A DNA stretch of 64,000 nt from Haloechinothrix aidingensis (GTDB lineage: Bacteria; Actinomycetota; Actinomycetes; Mycobacteriales; Pseudonocardiaceae), in assembly GCF_013450155.1 (NCBI RefSeq), contig NZ_JACCKD010000002.1, forward strand, positions 424,531 to 488,530, given 5' to 3'. Positions within the stretch are counted from its first letter, which is position 1, and each line of letters starts with the position of its first letter. The notes under the pieces were generated by a model. It was not told the origin of the DNA and searched no databases. It saw only the letters and a list, made by a program, of their open reading frames with translations. The translations under genes and the position numbers were made by a program. This document shows, piece after piece, positions 55,282 through 64,000 of this stretch.

Positions 55282-55812
55282 ATGGTGATCGCACTCGTCC
55301 TGCTGTACGTCGGGGCCGTCCTGTTCGTGAACGGGATCTGGCTGCTCGGGCACATCGCCGACCGGGAGGTCGGTGTCATCAACGCCTTCGCCGGGGGCAT
55401 CGGGCTGATCTCCGCGGTCACCCTGCTGGTACGCGGCACCGTCGAGCAGGATCTCGCCTCGATCACGCTGGCCTCGTACATCCTGCTGTTCGCCTTCACA
55501 TACCTGTGGGTCTCGATCAACCAGTACCTCGGCAGCGATGGCCGCGGGCTCGGCTGGTACTGCCTGTTCGTGGCGATCACCGCCGCACCGACAGCGTGGA
55601 TCACCCTGGACTCCGCGGGTGGGCAAGCATGGCAGCTGTGGCTGGCCGCGAACTGGGCCGTCTGGGCGGTGCTGTGGTTCCTGTACTTCCTGCTGCTGGC
55701 GCAGCGCCGCGCGATCACCCGGCTGTCCGCCTACGTGACACTCTTCGCCGCCGTGGCGACCGCCTGGCTGCCGTCGTACCTCCTGCTCAACGAAGCGCTG
55801 TCGCTGGCGTGA
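55282..55812 (+). CDS. amiS: AmiS/UreI-family amide or urea channel
   Basis: 176 residues with six transmembrane helices and almost no loops: starts VIALVLLYVGAVLFVNGIWLLG, with GGIGLISAVTLLV, YILLFAFTYLWVSINQYLG and a LGWYCLFVAITA helix. This is the AmiS/UreI pattern of proton-gated urea/amide pores. The GGGAG ribosome site lies close upstream. It follows the amidase after 113 bases that contain a 9-bp hairpin, so it belongs to the amide operon and probably imports the substrate. Confidence 0.88.
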   Translation: MVIALVLLYVGAVLFVNGIWLLGHIADREVGVINAFAGGIGLISAVTLLVRGTVEQDLASITLASYILLFAFTYLWVSINQYLGSDGRGLGWYCLFVAITAAPTAWITLDSAGGQAWQLWLAANWAVWAVLWFLYFLLLAQRRAITRLSAYVTLFAAVATAWLPSYLLLNEALSLA

Positions 55813-55996
55813 CGCGGTAGAACCGCCCCGCCCCGCCCCGCTCCGGTCAGCGTCAGCGTACGAAACACTCAGACGACTGATTGACACGGCGAGTTCTCCC
55901 TCCATCCATTGCTCGGTTGCCGTGGGTCCCGGAGAATCTCCGGCGGCAGGGCGAGCCACCGAAGCACGCTCGCGGACCCGCGACCATGGAGTACGC

Positions 55997-57352
55997 GTGA
56001 CGGCAACGTCGACTGGTACCCGATGGAGCTTGGGCGCGGCTGTCATCGTCCTGCTCGCCATCATCGCCACCACGGCCACGCCGCTGCCCACCGGTCAGGC
56101 CTCGTCGGATGCGACCGGTGAGCGGCTTCCGCCCAACCACACACCCGTACCCGATGGCGACAACCACGCGTTCGTCTGGCCGACCTCGGGTTGGGTGGCC
56201 GCCAACGACACCTACGTGGGCGGTACGCACCACTCGGGGACTGCGGACATCGCGGCACCGCACCACACCCCGGTGCACCCGGCACGTTCCGGGCGCGTCA
56301 TCTCGGCCGGGTGGAGCGAGGTCAGCGGCTGGCACGTGGGGATCGAACACACCGGGGTCGGCCAGTACAGCTACCAGACGTTCTACGCGCACTTCCTCGA
56401 GGAACCGCGCGTCAGCAAGGGCGACATCGTCTCCGCGACCGTCGGCGGCGGGACCGTACTCGGCTATGTCAGCCGCACCGGCAACGCCAACATGAGTGGC
56501 CCGCACGTGCACTTCAGCATCACGCGGATCGACAAGGCCACGGGCGAGCGTGAACTGCTGAGCATCCCCGGCCTGACCATGGGGAGCTGGGCTACCGGCG
56601 GGGAGCACATCCCCGGCATCTACCGCGGGCTCACACCGATACCGCTGGAGCCCGCACGCGACTTCGACGTGCGGGTCACCGAGAGCGGCGGCCTCGGCAT
56701 GTACGAGACGACGCGGCGCAGCGGCTCCGGCTACGTGGGCACGATCCCGGAAGGCGCGGTGGTCACCGTCTCGGAGAACGACCGGGGGCAGTACCTGGTA
56801 CGGCACGAGGGACGCACCGGCTGGGTCGCCCACTCCGGTACCCGGCCCGCGGGGTCGGATGCGACCGGAGTGCAGACCACGCCGCACTACTCCACGGTCA
56901 ACGTGCGGCGCTCGCCCGGCGGGCCAGTCATCGGTGTCGTGCCGGGCGGCAGGCTGCTGACCAGCTTCGGTACCAACGCTTCCGGGAAGTGGAACCGCGT
57001 ACAGTGGCATTGCACCTCGGAGACGAACCGCAGCGGCCTGACCGCCGACCGCGCGCGCGAGACGGGCGGCTGCCCGGGCCTGGACACCCCCCAGGTAGTG
57101 AAGTACGGCTGGGTCAGCACCGGCGTCAGCTATCCGACCTCTTCGTTCCGGGCACGCACCCGCCTCGACGGGGTCCGCGCCTACGGCGACATCGTCGACG
57201 ACGAGAGCCGCCCCGACACGGATGTGCGGCTGGGCTCGCTCGACATTCGCACCGAGGTCACCGTCACCGCGAGCAGGAACGGCTGGTACCGCATCGACTA
57301 CGGCGGCACACGCGGGTGGATTCGCGGCTGGCATACGGCCGGGCGCCAGTAG
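55997..57352 (+). CDS. Secreted M23 (LytM-type) peptidase-like protein with SH3-like repeats
   Basis: 451 residues. N-terminal signal/anchor helix (about residues 12-36). M23 domain about 60-190 with the metal ligands in GTHHSGTADIAAP (HxxxD) and SGPHVHFSI (HxH). C-terminal bacterial SH3-type repeats follow, recognisable by GYVGTIPEGAVVTVSENDRGQY, TVNVRRSPGG and GWIRG. Predicted to cut or bind peptidoglycan outside the cell. GTG at 55997 with GGAG five bases upstream. A consensus TTGACA at 55881-55886 could be its -35 but the -10 is poor. Confidence 0.87.
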   Translation: MTATSTGTRWSLGAAVIVLLAIIATTATPLPTGQASSDATGERLPPNHTPVPDGDNHAFVWPTSGWVAANDTYVGGTHHSGTADIAAPHHTPVHPARSGRVISAGWSEVSGWHVGIEHTGVGQYSYQTFYAHFLEEPRVSKGDIVSATVGGGTVLGYVSRTGNANMSGPHVHFSITRIDKATGERELLSIPGLTMGSWATGGEHIPGIYRGLTPIPLEPARDFDVRVTESGGLGMYETTRRSGSGYVGTIPEGAVVTVSENDRGQYLVRHEGRTGWVAHSGTRPAGSDATGVQTTPHYSTVNVRRSPGGPVIGVVPGGRLLTSFGTNASGKWNRVQWHCTSETNRSGLTADRARETGGCPGLDTPQVVKYGWVSTGVSYPTSSFRARTRLDGVRAYGDIVDDESRPDTDVRLGSLDIRTEVTVTASRNGWYRIDYGGTRGWIRGWHTAGRQ

Positions 57353-57402
57353 CGCAGGCCGGGCACGCGAGTCGCGGCATCCTGCGCGGATACCACACAA
57401 CA

Positions 57403-57435
57403 GCGCCCCCGGTTCCACGGAGAAACCAGGGGCGC
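57403..57435. terminator. Bidirectional terminator between M23 and DUF397 genes
   Basis: 11-of-12-bp stem (57403-57414 with 57424-57435) with a 9-base loop between convergent stops at 57352 and 57449. Confidence 0.6.
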
Positions 57436-57448
57436 CGACCGAAGTGGT

Positions 57449-57637
57449 CTACTGCTCGCGAAGCTGCGTGGTGAATGCCTGCCACGCGGTGAACGGCACC
57501 TCAAGAACACCGCCATCGCGGTCCTTGGTGTCACGCACCCGCGCGCGAGCAGGGTCAAGGGCCAGCTCGACGCAGGCGGTCTCCTGCGCACTGAAGCTCG
57601 ACTTGCGCCAGGTGTCCGGTGTCCGGTGTATACTCAC
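57449..57637 (-). CDS. DUF397 domain protein
   Basis: 62 residues, a single DUF397 domain: WRKSSFSAQETACVEL near residue 10, VRDTKDRDGGVLEVP near 38 and a C-terminal WQAF. Its GTG overlaps the upstream HTH gene's stop in GTGA (57634-57637), with GGGAG eight bases upstream, so the two are co-translated. Known of the family: DUF397 proteins are partners or antagonists of adjacent WhiJ-like HTH regulators in Streptomyces. Confidence 0.88.
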   Translation of the reverse strand: MSIHRTPDTWRKSSFSAQETACVELALDPARARVRDTKDRDGGVLEVPFTAWQAFTTQLREQ

Positions 57638-58461
57638 TCTGTCGTCTCCCACTCTGTGATGACGTCCGCGATGAGCCGGGCCGAGTCGTCAGGGCTCATC
57701 GCCACTTCCTTGCGGAGCATATCCGCCGCAGATTGGTAATCCGACACGTCACGCTCGTTGTAGACGAACGCGCTCGACCGGTACGGCTCAATGTGCACAA
57801 TCGGTGGGGAATCCGGGAACTCGTAGAGGATAAACGGTCCCACGATGCCCGGGTGCCACCCGCGGCCAATGGGGACAACCTGCACAGTGACGTTGCTCGG
57901 CGAGTCTTGCAATGTCTTCAACTGGTGCGCCATAACTCCCGGGCTGCCAACCGTCTCGCGCAAGCCCGGCTCGCCGATCACCGCATGGAACTCCACAGGT
58001 TCACGACGGGTCAGCACATCGCGACGCGCAAGCCGTAACGTGAGGCGACTCTCGTCGGGACCGATGATCTCGCGCGCGTAGTCGGAGGTCTGCAACAGGC
58101 CAGGGATCATCCATGGCAGCCACTCGGTAATGCGCACGGCGGTGCGCTCGCACTCCATCACCCCGGCCAAGCGCTGTGAGGCGCCCAGATGTCCGACAGT
58201 CAGCCAGTCCGAGTCGCCGGCGTGGCGGGCGAGTTCGACGATCCGCTCTCGCTCCTCGGCGTTGACGCCGAGTCCGGTCAGTACGGCCGCGACATCCTCG
58301 GTCTTTGGCAGGCGATGTCCCTGCTCCCATTGGGATACGAGGGTGTGGGAGATACCGACCCTGCGAGCCAGTTCCCGTAGTCCGACATCCCGAGATACGC
58401 GGGCGTCTCGAAGTGCTGCGGATAGTGCTCGGGCACGGGGCGATCCGGTGGTTGCACGCAC
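57634..58461 (-). CDS. WhiJ-like XRE-family helix-turn-helix protein with DUF5753 domain
   Basis: 275 residues. N-terminal Cro/C1-type helix-turn-helix (about 10-65: LRELARRVGISHTLVSQWEQGHRLP) followed by a long DUF5753 domain (about 90-270: LPWMIPGLLQTSDYAREI, VIGEPGLRE, VTVQVVP). GTG at 58459-58461 is preferred: a TAATGT -10 hexamer ends seven bases before it, so the message may be leaderless. A GTG three codons upstream overlaps that hexamer. Paired with DUF397. Tandem operators upstream (58523-58555) are its likely targets. Confidence 0.87.
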   Translation of the reverse strand: MRATTGSPRARALSAALRDARVSRDVGLRELARRVGISHTLVSQWEQGHRLPKTEDVAAVLTGLGVNAEERERIVELARHAGDSDWLTVGHLGASQRLAGVMECERTAVRITEWLPWMIPGLLQTSDYAREIIGPDESRLTLRLARRDVLTRREPVEFHAVIGEPGLRETVGSPGVMAHQLKTLQDSPSNVTVQVVPIGRGWHPGIVGPFILYEFPDSPPIVHIEPYRSSAFVYNERDVSDYQSAADMLRKEVAMSPDDSARLIADVITEWETTE

Positions 58462-58522
58462 GAACCACACATTAGTTCACAGTTCACGATAGGCACGTCC
58501 CCCGATCGAAGGATTGCGCATT

Positions 58523-58567
58523 GGTTACGCAAACGGTCACTCTGGTTGCGCAACCACTTTATACACT
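58523..58567 (+). promoter_or_regulatory. Tandem operators and promoter for the small membrane protein gene
   Basis: A perfect 12-bp palindrome GGTTGCGCAACC (58544-58555) and an imperfect copy GGTTACGCAAAC (58523-58534) have centres 21 bases apart, two helical turns. The -10 TATACA or TACACT (58560-58567) follows. The palindromic site falls in the promoter spacer. Probable binding site of the divergent HTH regulator. Confidence 0.6.
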
Positions 58568-58594
58568 GCAACCGCCATTCCTGGGGAGACGACC

Positions 58595-58768
58595 ATGTTC
58601 TGGCTCTGGCTATCGCTGATTTTCGCGCTACCGTTGCTCGCGCTCGCTCCGTGGGAGCGCATCGGCCGCTGGTTGTTGTCGCGCCGGTGGCAGCACGACC
58701 CGCACGACACGCGCCCGCGCACGGTCGCCACCCGGGACGGGTACGAGCTCGACCGGGGCGGGCTATGA
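58595..58768 (+). CDS. Small membrane protein
   Basis: 57 residues: one transmembrane helix (FWLWLSLIFALPLLALAPW, about residues 2-20) and an Arg/Asp-rich cytoplasmic tail (RRWQHDPHDTRPRT). ATG at 58595 with GGGGAGA upstream. Its stop overlaps the next ATG (ATGA). Divergent from the HTH/DUF397 pair, an arrangement common in streptomycetes and Pseudonocardiaceae. Function unknown. Confidence 0.65.
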   Translation: MFWLWLSLIFALPLLALAPWERIGRWLLSRRWQHDPHDTRPRTVATRDGYELDRGGL

Positions 58769-59010
58769 CAGCGGCCTCCCGGCTGCCCACGCACGGGTGG
58801 ATGCCCGAGATCCCCACCGGCAGCCACACCCTGCCCGCCCACTACATCAGCCCCGGCAGCCCGCTGCAGCCGATCGTGCCCGGCCACGCCTTCCCCCGCG
58901 GCTACCAGGCCGTCTGCGGCGCCTGGTGCCTGCCCATCTACGGCCACGACCCCTGCAGCCGCATCGCCCGCCACCCACGCTGCCCGAGCTGCACAGCGGA
59001 ATCGGAGTAA
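58765..59010 (+). CDS. Small cysteine-rich protein
   Basis: 81 residues. Five cysteines in the C-terminal half (AVCGAWCLP near residue 50, DPCSR, RCPSC at the end) suggest a zinc-binding fold. The N-terminal half is Pro/His-rich (GHAFPRGYQ). Translationally coupled to the membrane protein. No function recognised. Confidence 0.6.
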   Translation: MTAASRLPTHGWMPEIPTGSHTLPAHYISPGSPLQPIVPGHAFPRGYQAVCGAWCLPIYGHDPCSRIARHPRCPSCTAESE

Positions 59011-59012
59011 CC

Positions 59013-59168
59013 GTGGTCACCGACAACGTCGCGATCGTCACCACTGACGAGACCCGTACGGACCGAGGCTCCCGGCCGGTGCGTGCCACCCCCGACCACG
59101 CACCGGCCGGGTACCACTTCCGGGCCACTCGGCGAGTGGGCTATGATACCTGTCACTGTGAGTACTGA
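59013..59168 (+). CDS. Possible 51-residue small protein
   Basis: GTG at 59013 has GGAG six bases upstream and directly follows the previous stop. The product is polar (VVTDNVAIVTTDETRTDRG) and ends CHCEY. It overlaps the start of the LytTR gene by 11 bases and contains that gene's promoter, so it may be spurious. Confidence 0.25.
   Translation: MVTDNVAIVTTDETRTDRGSRPVRATPDHAPAGYHFRATRRVGYDTCHCEY
59142..59147 (+). promoter_or_regulatory. -10 element of the LytTR regulator gene
   Basis: TATGAT, ten bases before GTG at 59158, implies a leader of only three or four bases. No SD is present, consistent with near-leaderless initiation. Confidence 0.45.
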
Positions 59169-59970
59169 AGACGACACGAGGAAACTCGTCGCTCTCGCCG
59201 TCGACGATGAGCGGCCAGGCATGGAGATCCTCGTGCGCTGCCTGAACAACAACCCGCATATCGCCAAGGTGCGGACCGCTGTGGACGCTTCAGAAGCGTT
59301 GCGGGTCATCTCCACCGATGACGAGGACGTGCGGCGCAGGCGGGAGGCGGGGCTGCCGCCGATCGACGTCGTCTTCGCCGACCTGCAGATGCCGGGACTG
59401 TCCGGTATGGAGATGGCGCGGGTGTTCACCGCGCTGGACCCGGCCCCGCTGCTGGTCTTCGTCACCGGATACAGCGACGAGGCCGTACACGCCTTCGAGC
59501 TCGGAGCCGTCGACTACGTACTCAAGCCGTACCAGCAGGACCGTCTCGACCAGGCGGTCGAGCGGGTCGTCGGTCTGTACGCCACGCGCTACAACTCCGA
59601 CGCCACACCCCAGCAGCCCGAGCAGGACGACACCGAGGTCATTGCCGTTGAGCTGGGCGGCGTCACCAAGCTCGTCCGCAGAACGGACGTCCGGTGGGTC
59701 GAGGCGCACGGCGACTACGTCCGGCTGTACACCAACGACGGGTCGCACCTGGCGAGAACTCCGTTGTCGCAGCTCGAAGAGCAGTGGGCCGGTTCAGGGT
59801 TCGTCCGGATCCACCGGTCATACCTGGTCGCCCTACGGCAGATCACGGAACTGCGCATGGGTCAGGGCGGCTACCAGGTCGTCATCGGCGACGGCGAGCA
59901 GATACTACCGGTCAGCAGGCGGCACACCCGTCAGCTCAAGGACCGGATCACCGGCGCCGGAGGCAGGTAG
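59158..59970 (+). CDS. LytTR-family response regulator (orphan)
   Basis: 270 residues. Receiver domain about residues 12-135: ALAVDDERPG with the acidic pocket, phospho-acceptor Asp75 in VVFADLQMPGLSG, FVTGYSDEAVHAF (Thr/Ser) and the Lys in DYVLKPY. A 13-residue charged insertion (DDEDVRRRREAGL) precedes strand beta-3. LytTR DNA-binding domain about 165-268 with VRWVEAHGDYVRLY and FVRIHRSYLV. No histidine kinase lies in the window, so its partner is elsewhere. GTG at 59158 is chosen from the position of the -10. Targets unknown; LytTR regulators often act on wall or osmotic genes. Confidence 0.9.
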   Translation: MSTEDDTRKLVALAVDDERPGMEILVRCLNNNPHIAKVRTAVDASEALRVISTDDEDVRRRREAGLPPIDVVFADLQMPGLSGMEMARVFTALDPAPLLVFVTGYSDEAVHAFELGAVDYVLKPYQQDRLDQAVERVVGLYATRYNSDATPQQPEQDDTEVIAVELGGVTKLVRRTDVRWVEAHGDYVRLYTNDGSHLARTPLSQLEEQWAGSGFVRIHRSYLVALRQITELRMGQGGYQVVIGDGEQILPVSRRHTRQLKDRITGAGGR

Positions 59971-60069
59971 GACAATCGGGGCGGCGCACTGTGCGCGGCC
60001 CCGCCGACCTCACCGCGCGGAGTCGCGACGGGCGCCGTAAGGGGCGACCGCGACGTGCCAGGAGACGCC

Positions 60070-60318
60070 GTGACCACGACCCACCCGATCTGCTCCACTC
60101 CAGGATGTGACCAGGAGATCTACCTGCGCCCCGGGGAACGGACCGTGTGCGCCGGATGCCACCACCGGGGCGGTCCTCCCCCGCCGCGGCCCGAGCCGGA
60201 GAAGCGGGAAGTCGTCGTCGAGTGGGGACCGGTCCCCTCGTGTCACTGTGGCCGCCCGGTCAGCCGACCCGACGTGTCCGGCGACCGGTGCATGCGCTGC
60301 TGGCGCGAGGACCGCTGA
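60070..60318 (+). CDS. Small cysteine-rich putative zinc-binding protein
   Basis: 82 residues with eight cysteines in four pairs: CSTPGC, CAGC, CHCG and CMRC. They are split by a Pro/Glu-rich linker (RGGPPPPRPEPEKRE). Two zinc knuckles can be imagined. GTG start with GGAGACGCC upstream, about 100 bases after the LytTR gene, perhaps co-transcribed. Not recognised as a known family. Confidence 0.6.
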   Translation: MTTTHPICSTPGCDQEIYLRPGERTVCAGCHHRGGPPPPRPEPEKREVVVEWGPVPSCHCGRPVSRPDVSGDRCMRCWREDR

Positions 60319-60348
60319 CACGCATCGAAACCCGGGTCCGGCGGCCGG

Positions 60349-60382
60349 GGTGGCGTGCCCCGGCCGACCGGGGCACGCCACC
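60349..60382. terminator. Strong bidirectional terminator
   Basis: Perfect 15-bp GC stem (60349-60363 with 60368-60382) with a 4-base CCGA loop between convergent stops at 60318 and 60396. Confidence 0.75.
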
Positions 60383-60395
60383 ACCGTGGCCGCGC

Positions 60396-60839
60396 TCAGT
60401 ACGAGCCGGGTGGACCTTGCGATGGGGGCGGTCCCTGCTGGCCCGGCCCCTGCTGTCCGGGTGGCGGCCCCTGCGGCGGCGGCCCGCCGGGTGGGGGTCC
60501 CTGACCGGGCGGCGGGCCGTAACCGGGCGGCGGACCGTAGCCGGGCGGGGGCCCCTGCGGCCCGGACTGCATGCGCACCAGCTCGCCGGTGTTCTGCGCT
60601 GTGTAGATCGTCGCCAGCAGCGACTCGATGGCGATACGGATCAGGACCAGGTACAGCAGCGCACCGAGCGGCCCCAGGATCACGAGCATCAGCAGGCCGA
60701 AGACCACGTCGGCGGTGAACGCGCCGATCACGGCTCCGATGTAGCCGAGGGCGATCGCGATCATCGCCAGGATGTACACGATCTTCGCGATCGCCGGCGC
60801 GACGAACCTGCTGAAGCTGAAGTCGAACAAAGCTCCCAT
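60396..60839 (-). CDS. DUF4282 membrane protein with Pro/Gly/Gln-rich tail
   Basis: 147 residues. Starts MGALFDFSFSRFVAPAIAKIVY, the DUF4282 pattern, with two transmembrane helices (about residues 17-43 and 48-72) and a conserved IESLLATIY segment. The last ~55 residues are tandem PPPG-Y/Q-G repeats. ATG at 60839 with AAGGGA eight bases upstream. Such repeat tails favour protein-protein interaction or oligomerisation. Function unknown. Confidence 0.82.
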   Translation of the reverse strand: MGALFDFSFSRFVAPAIAKIVYILAMIAIALGYIGAVIGAFTADVVFGLLMLVILGPLGALLYLVLIRIAIESLLATIYTAQNTGELVRMQSGPQGPPPGYGPPPGYGPPPGQGPPPGGPPPQGPPPGQQGPGQQGPPPSQGPPGSY

Positions 60840-60940
60840 GTCAGCATTCCCTTGAATTGAAGTGACAATCCGGAACCATGAACCTACCGACCCGACCGTG
60901 ACCACCGGTGGCGCGACATGCGACGAGCAGGCAGCTGATG

Positions 60941-60995
60941 CGAGCCGAAGGGCCCCGTGCATACCTGTGCGGTACGCACGGGGCCCTTCGGCTCG
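60941..60995 (-). terminator. Terminator after ahcY
   Basis: Perfect 20-bp inverted repeat (60941-60960 with 60976-60995), 15-base loop, 14 bases beyond the ahcY stop. Ends the metH-ahcY transcript before the DUF4282 gene. Confidence 0.8.
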
Positions 60996-61008
60996 TTGCG
61001 AGAGGTGA

Positions 61009-62478
<1,470 letters not shown>

Positions 62479-62511
62479 ATTCTCTACTTCCCCTTGTCGT
62501 GTAACGCGAAA

Positions 62512-64000
62512 TCAGGTGTTGAAGTACTTCGCTTCGAGGTGATGGGCAACGATGGCGTCCGTCGACTGCTCGGGATGGAGCTGGAACTCCTCCGAGAGCT
62601 TCACGCCGATACGTTCCGGTTCAAGCAAATCGACTATCTTCTTGCGATCCTCCAAATCAGGGCACGCGCCGTAGCCGAGCGAGAAGCGGGCACCGCGGTA
62701 CCCGAGCTTGAAGAACTCCTGGATGTCCTCCGGGTCCTCGGCCGCGACGGCCTTGCCGGACTCCCACTGCAGCTCCTCGCGAATGCGGCGGTGCCAGTAC
62801 TCGGCCAGCGCCTCGGTCAGCTGAACACTCAGCCCGTGCACCTCGAGGTAGTCACGGTAGGCGTTCTTCTCGAACAACTCGTTGGCGTAGTCGGCGATCG
62901 GTTCACCCATGGTGACCAGTTGGAACGGCAGCACGTCCACCGCGCCACGCTCCTGCGCGACCTCCCGGCCGCGGTAGAAGTCCGCAAGGCACAGCCTGCG
63001 GTCCTTCTGCTGCCGAGGGAAGGTGAAACGGCACCGCTCGGCGGCATCCGGCTTCGCCTCCTCCAGCACGATCAGGTCGTTGCCCTCGGAGACGCACGGG
63101 AAGTAGCCGTACACCACAGCCGCGTGGGCGAGGATGCCCTTCGTGGTGAGTTCGTCCATCCACGACCGCAGCCGGGGACGCCCCTCGGACTCCACGAGCT
63201 CCTCGTAAGACGGACCTTCCTTGCCCTTGGTGCCGCGCAGGCCCCACTGCCCGAAGAACGTCGCGCGCTCGTCGAGCATCTTGGCGTAATCCGCGACCGG
63301 CACGCCCTTGATGAGCTTGGAGCCCCAGAACGGCGCGGTCGGCACCGGAAGGTCCGCGGCGACATCCGACCTGGTGGTGTCGTACAGGTCCGGTACCTCA
63401 CCGGCCTCGGCCTTGCGCTTCTCGGCGATACGCAGGGACCGCTCCCTGCGGGCCTTGCGCTCCTCGCGCTTGGCCTGCTCCTGCTCGTCGGTCTCGAGAA
63501 CTTCACCCTTCTTGCGGGCCATGACGGTATCCATCAGCCGCAGACCCTCGAAGGCATCCTTGGCGTAGTGGACCTCGCCCTGGTAGACCTCGTCGAGGTC
63601 GTTCTCCACATAGGTGCGGGTCAACGCGGCCCCACCGAGCATCACCGGATACTTCTCCGCGACCCCCCTGGCGTTCATCTCCTGCAGGTCGTCCTTCATG
63701 ATCACAGTGGACTTCACCAGCAGCCCGGACAGTCCGATGGCGTCGACCTCGTGCTTCTCCGCCTCTTCCAGGATGGTGTTGATCGGCTGCTTGATGCCGA
63801 TGTTGACCACGTCGTAGCCGTTGTTCGAGACGATGATGTCGACGAGATTCTTCCCGATGTCGTGCACATCGCCCTTGACCGTGGCCAGCAGCAGCTTGCC
63901 CTTGCCACCGGAGTCGTCCTTCTCCATGTACGGCTCCAGATGGGCAACGGCGGTCTTCATCACCTCGGCCGACTGGAGCACGAACGGCAGCTGCATCTGC
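62512..64000 (-). CDS. metH: Cobalamin-dependent methionine synthase MetH, C-terminal part (5' end off window)
   Basis: About 496 residues visible, reading off the right edge. The helical cap stretch (LPFVLQSAEVMKTAVAHLEPYM) precedes the B12-binding domain with DVHDIGKNLVDII holding the cobalamin-ligand His, and GLSGLLVKSTV. After a charged linker comes the SAM-binding reactivation domain (GYFPCVSEGNDLIV, RGARFSLGYGACPDLEDR). Methylates homocysteine from methyltetrahydrofolate. Depends on B12, consistent with the adenosyltransferase gene at the left. Operon with ahcY. Confidence 0.96.
   Translation of the reverse strand, partial: QMQLPFVLQSAEVMKTAVAHLEPYMEKDDSGGKGKLLLATVKGDVHDIGKNLVDIIVSNNGYDVVNIGIKQPINTILEEAEKHEVDAIGLSGLLVKSTVIMKDDLQEMNARGVAEKYPVMLGGAALTRTYVENDLDEVYQGEVHYAKDAFEGLRLMDTVMARKKGEVLETDEQEQAKREERKARRERSLRIAEKRKAEAGEVPDLYDTTRSDVAADLPVPTAPFWGSKLIKGVPVADYAKMLDERATFFGQWGLRGTKGKEGPSYEELVESEGRPRLRSWMDELTTKGILAHAAVVYGYFPCVSEGNDLIVLEEAKPDAAERCRFTFPRQQKDRRLCLADFYRGREVAQERGAVDVLPFQLVTMGEPIADYANELFEKNAYRDYLEVHGLSVQLTEALAEYWHRRIREELQWESGKAVAAEDPEDIQEFFKLGYRGARFSLGYGACPDLEDRKKIVDLLEPERIGVKLSEEFQLHPEQSTDAIVAHHLEAKYFNT

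Noticed and set aside
60396-60560. Tandem repeat region as a CRISPR-like or minisatellite array
   Set aside because: The repetition encodes PPPG-Y/Q-G units in the tail of the DUF4282 protein; it is coding repeat, not spaced identical repeats.
62479-62511. SAM or SAH riboswitch upstream of ahcY
   Set aside because: Only 33 bases separate metH and ahcY and show no aptamer-like structure; any switch would have to precede metH outside the window.

Overview
The window is high-GC DNA from an actinobacterium, most likely of the Pseudonocardiales (Amycolatopsis/Saccharomonospora-like). This rests on actinobacterial start-codon and Shine-Dalgarno (SD) use, a helix-turn-helix/DUF397 gene pair, an actinobacterial-length ATP synthase delta subunit, and a long gene order that mirrors Mycobacterium tuberculosis Rv1292-Rv1315. 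Unlike mycobacteria, atpF and atpH are separate and unfused. No rRNA, CRISPR array, insertion sequence or prophage is visible. There is one tRNA (Arg, anticodon CCG).

Layout. (1) 1-23307 is a conserved housekeeping block, almost all on the minus strand. Read in the direction of transcription it is argS, lysA, hom, thrC, thrB, rho, rpmE, prfA, prmC, tsaC, wecA, atpI, atpBEFHAGDC, a DUF2550 membrane protein, then a plus-strand PduO-type cobalamin adenosyltransferase and the 5' part of murA. (2) 23555-30056 holds small accessory loci: DUF3105 and DUF305 membrane proteins, a CDF metal exporter with an operator-like palindrome inside its promoter, tRNA-Arg, a receptor-type Ser/Thr kinase and a SpoU methyltransferase. 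(3) 29286-35233 has a MacB/FtsX-like ABC exporter, a TetR regulator and a Tat-exported FAD oxidoreductase that diverges from tetR. (4) 35506-48757 is a cell-surface polymer region. It has a GDPD phosphodiesterase, methyltransferases, a TarM/GtfA-like glycosyltransferase with a catalytically truncated companion, a GT4 enzyme and an FkbM methyltransferase. These are followed by a tightly coupled six-gene operon: a nucleotidyltransferase-like/CDP-alcohol phosphotransferase fusion, a membrane protein, a nucleotidyltransferase, a glycerol-1-phosphate dehydrogenase-like enzyme, a second CDP-alcohol phosphotransferase and a GT2. (5) 48855-55812 has a secreted penicillin-acylase-family hydrolase beside an amide-utilisation locus (AmiC-like sensor, MarR regulator, FmdB zinc ribbon, formamidase/acetamidase, AmiS/UreI channel) that recalls the M. 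smegmatis acetamidase system. (6) 55997-60839 has an M23 peptidase, the HTH/DUF397 pair with small cysteine-rich and membrane proteins, an orphan LytTR response regulator and a DUF4282 protein. (7) 61009-64000 is the methyl cycle: ahcY downstream of the 3' part of metH.

How the parts work together. The left block couples amino-acid supply (Lys/Thr), transcription and translation termination, cell-wall lipid-linked precursor initiation (wecA) and ATP synthesis. The most unusual content is the 37.6-48.8 kb surface-polymer region. It appears to encode synthesis of an alditol phosphate, its cytidylyl activation, membrane phosphotransfer and glycosylation of a polymer that cannot be named from sequence alone. 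Two stop-codon palindromes (12497-12547 and 25225-25283) share a 19/21 core and look like members of a genome-wide intergenic hairpin family.
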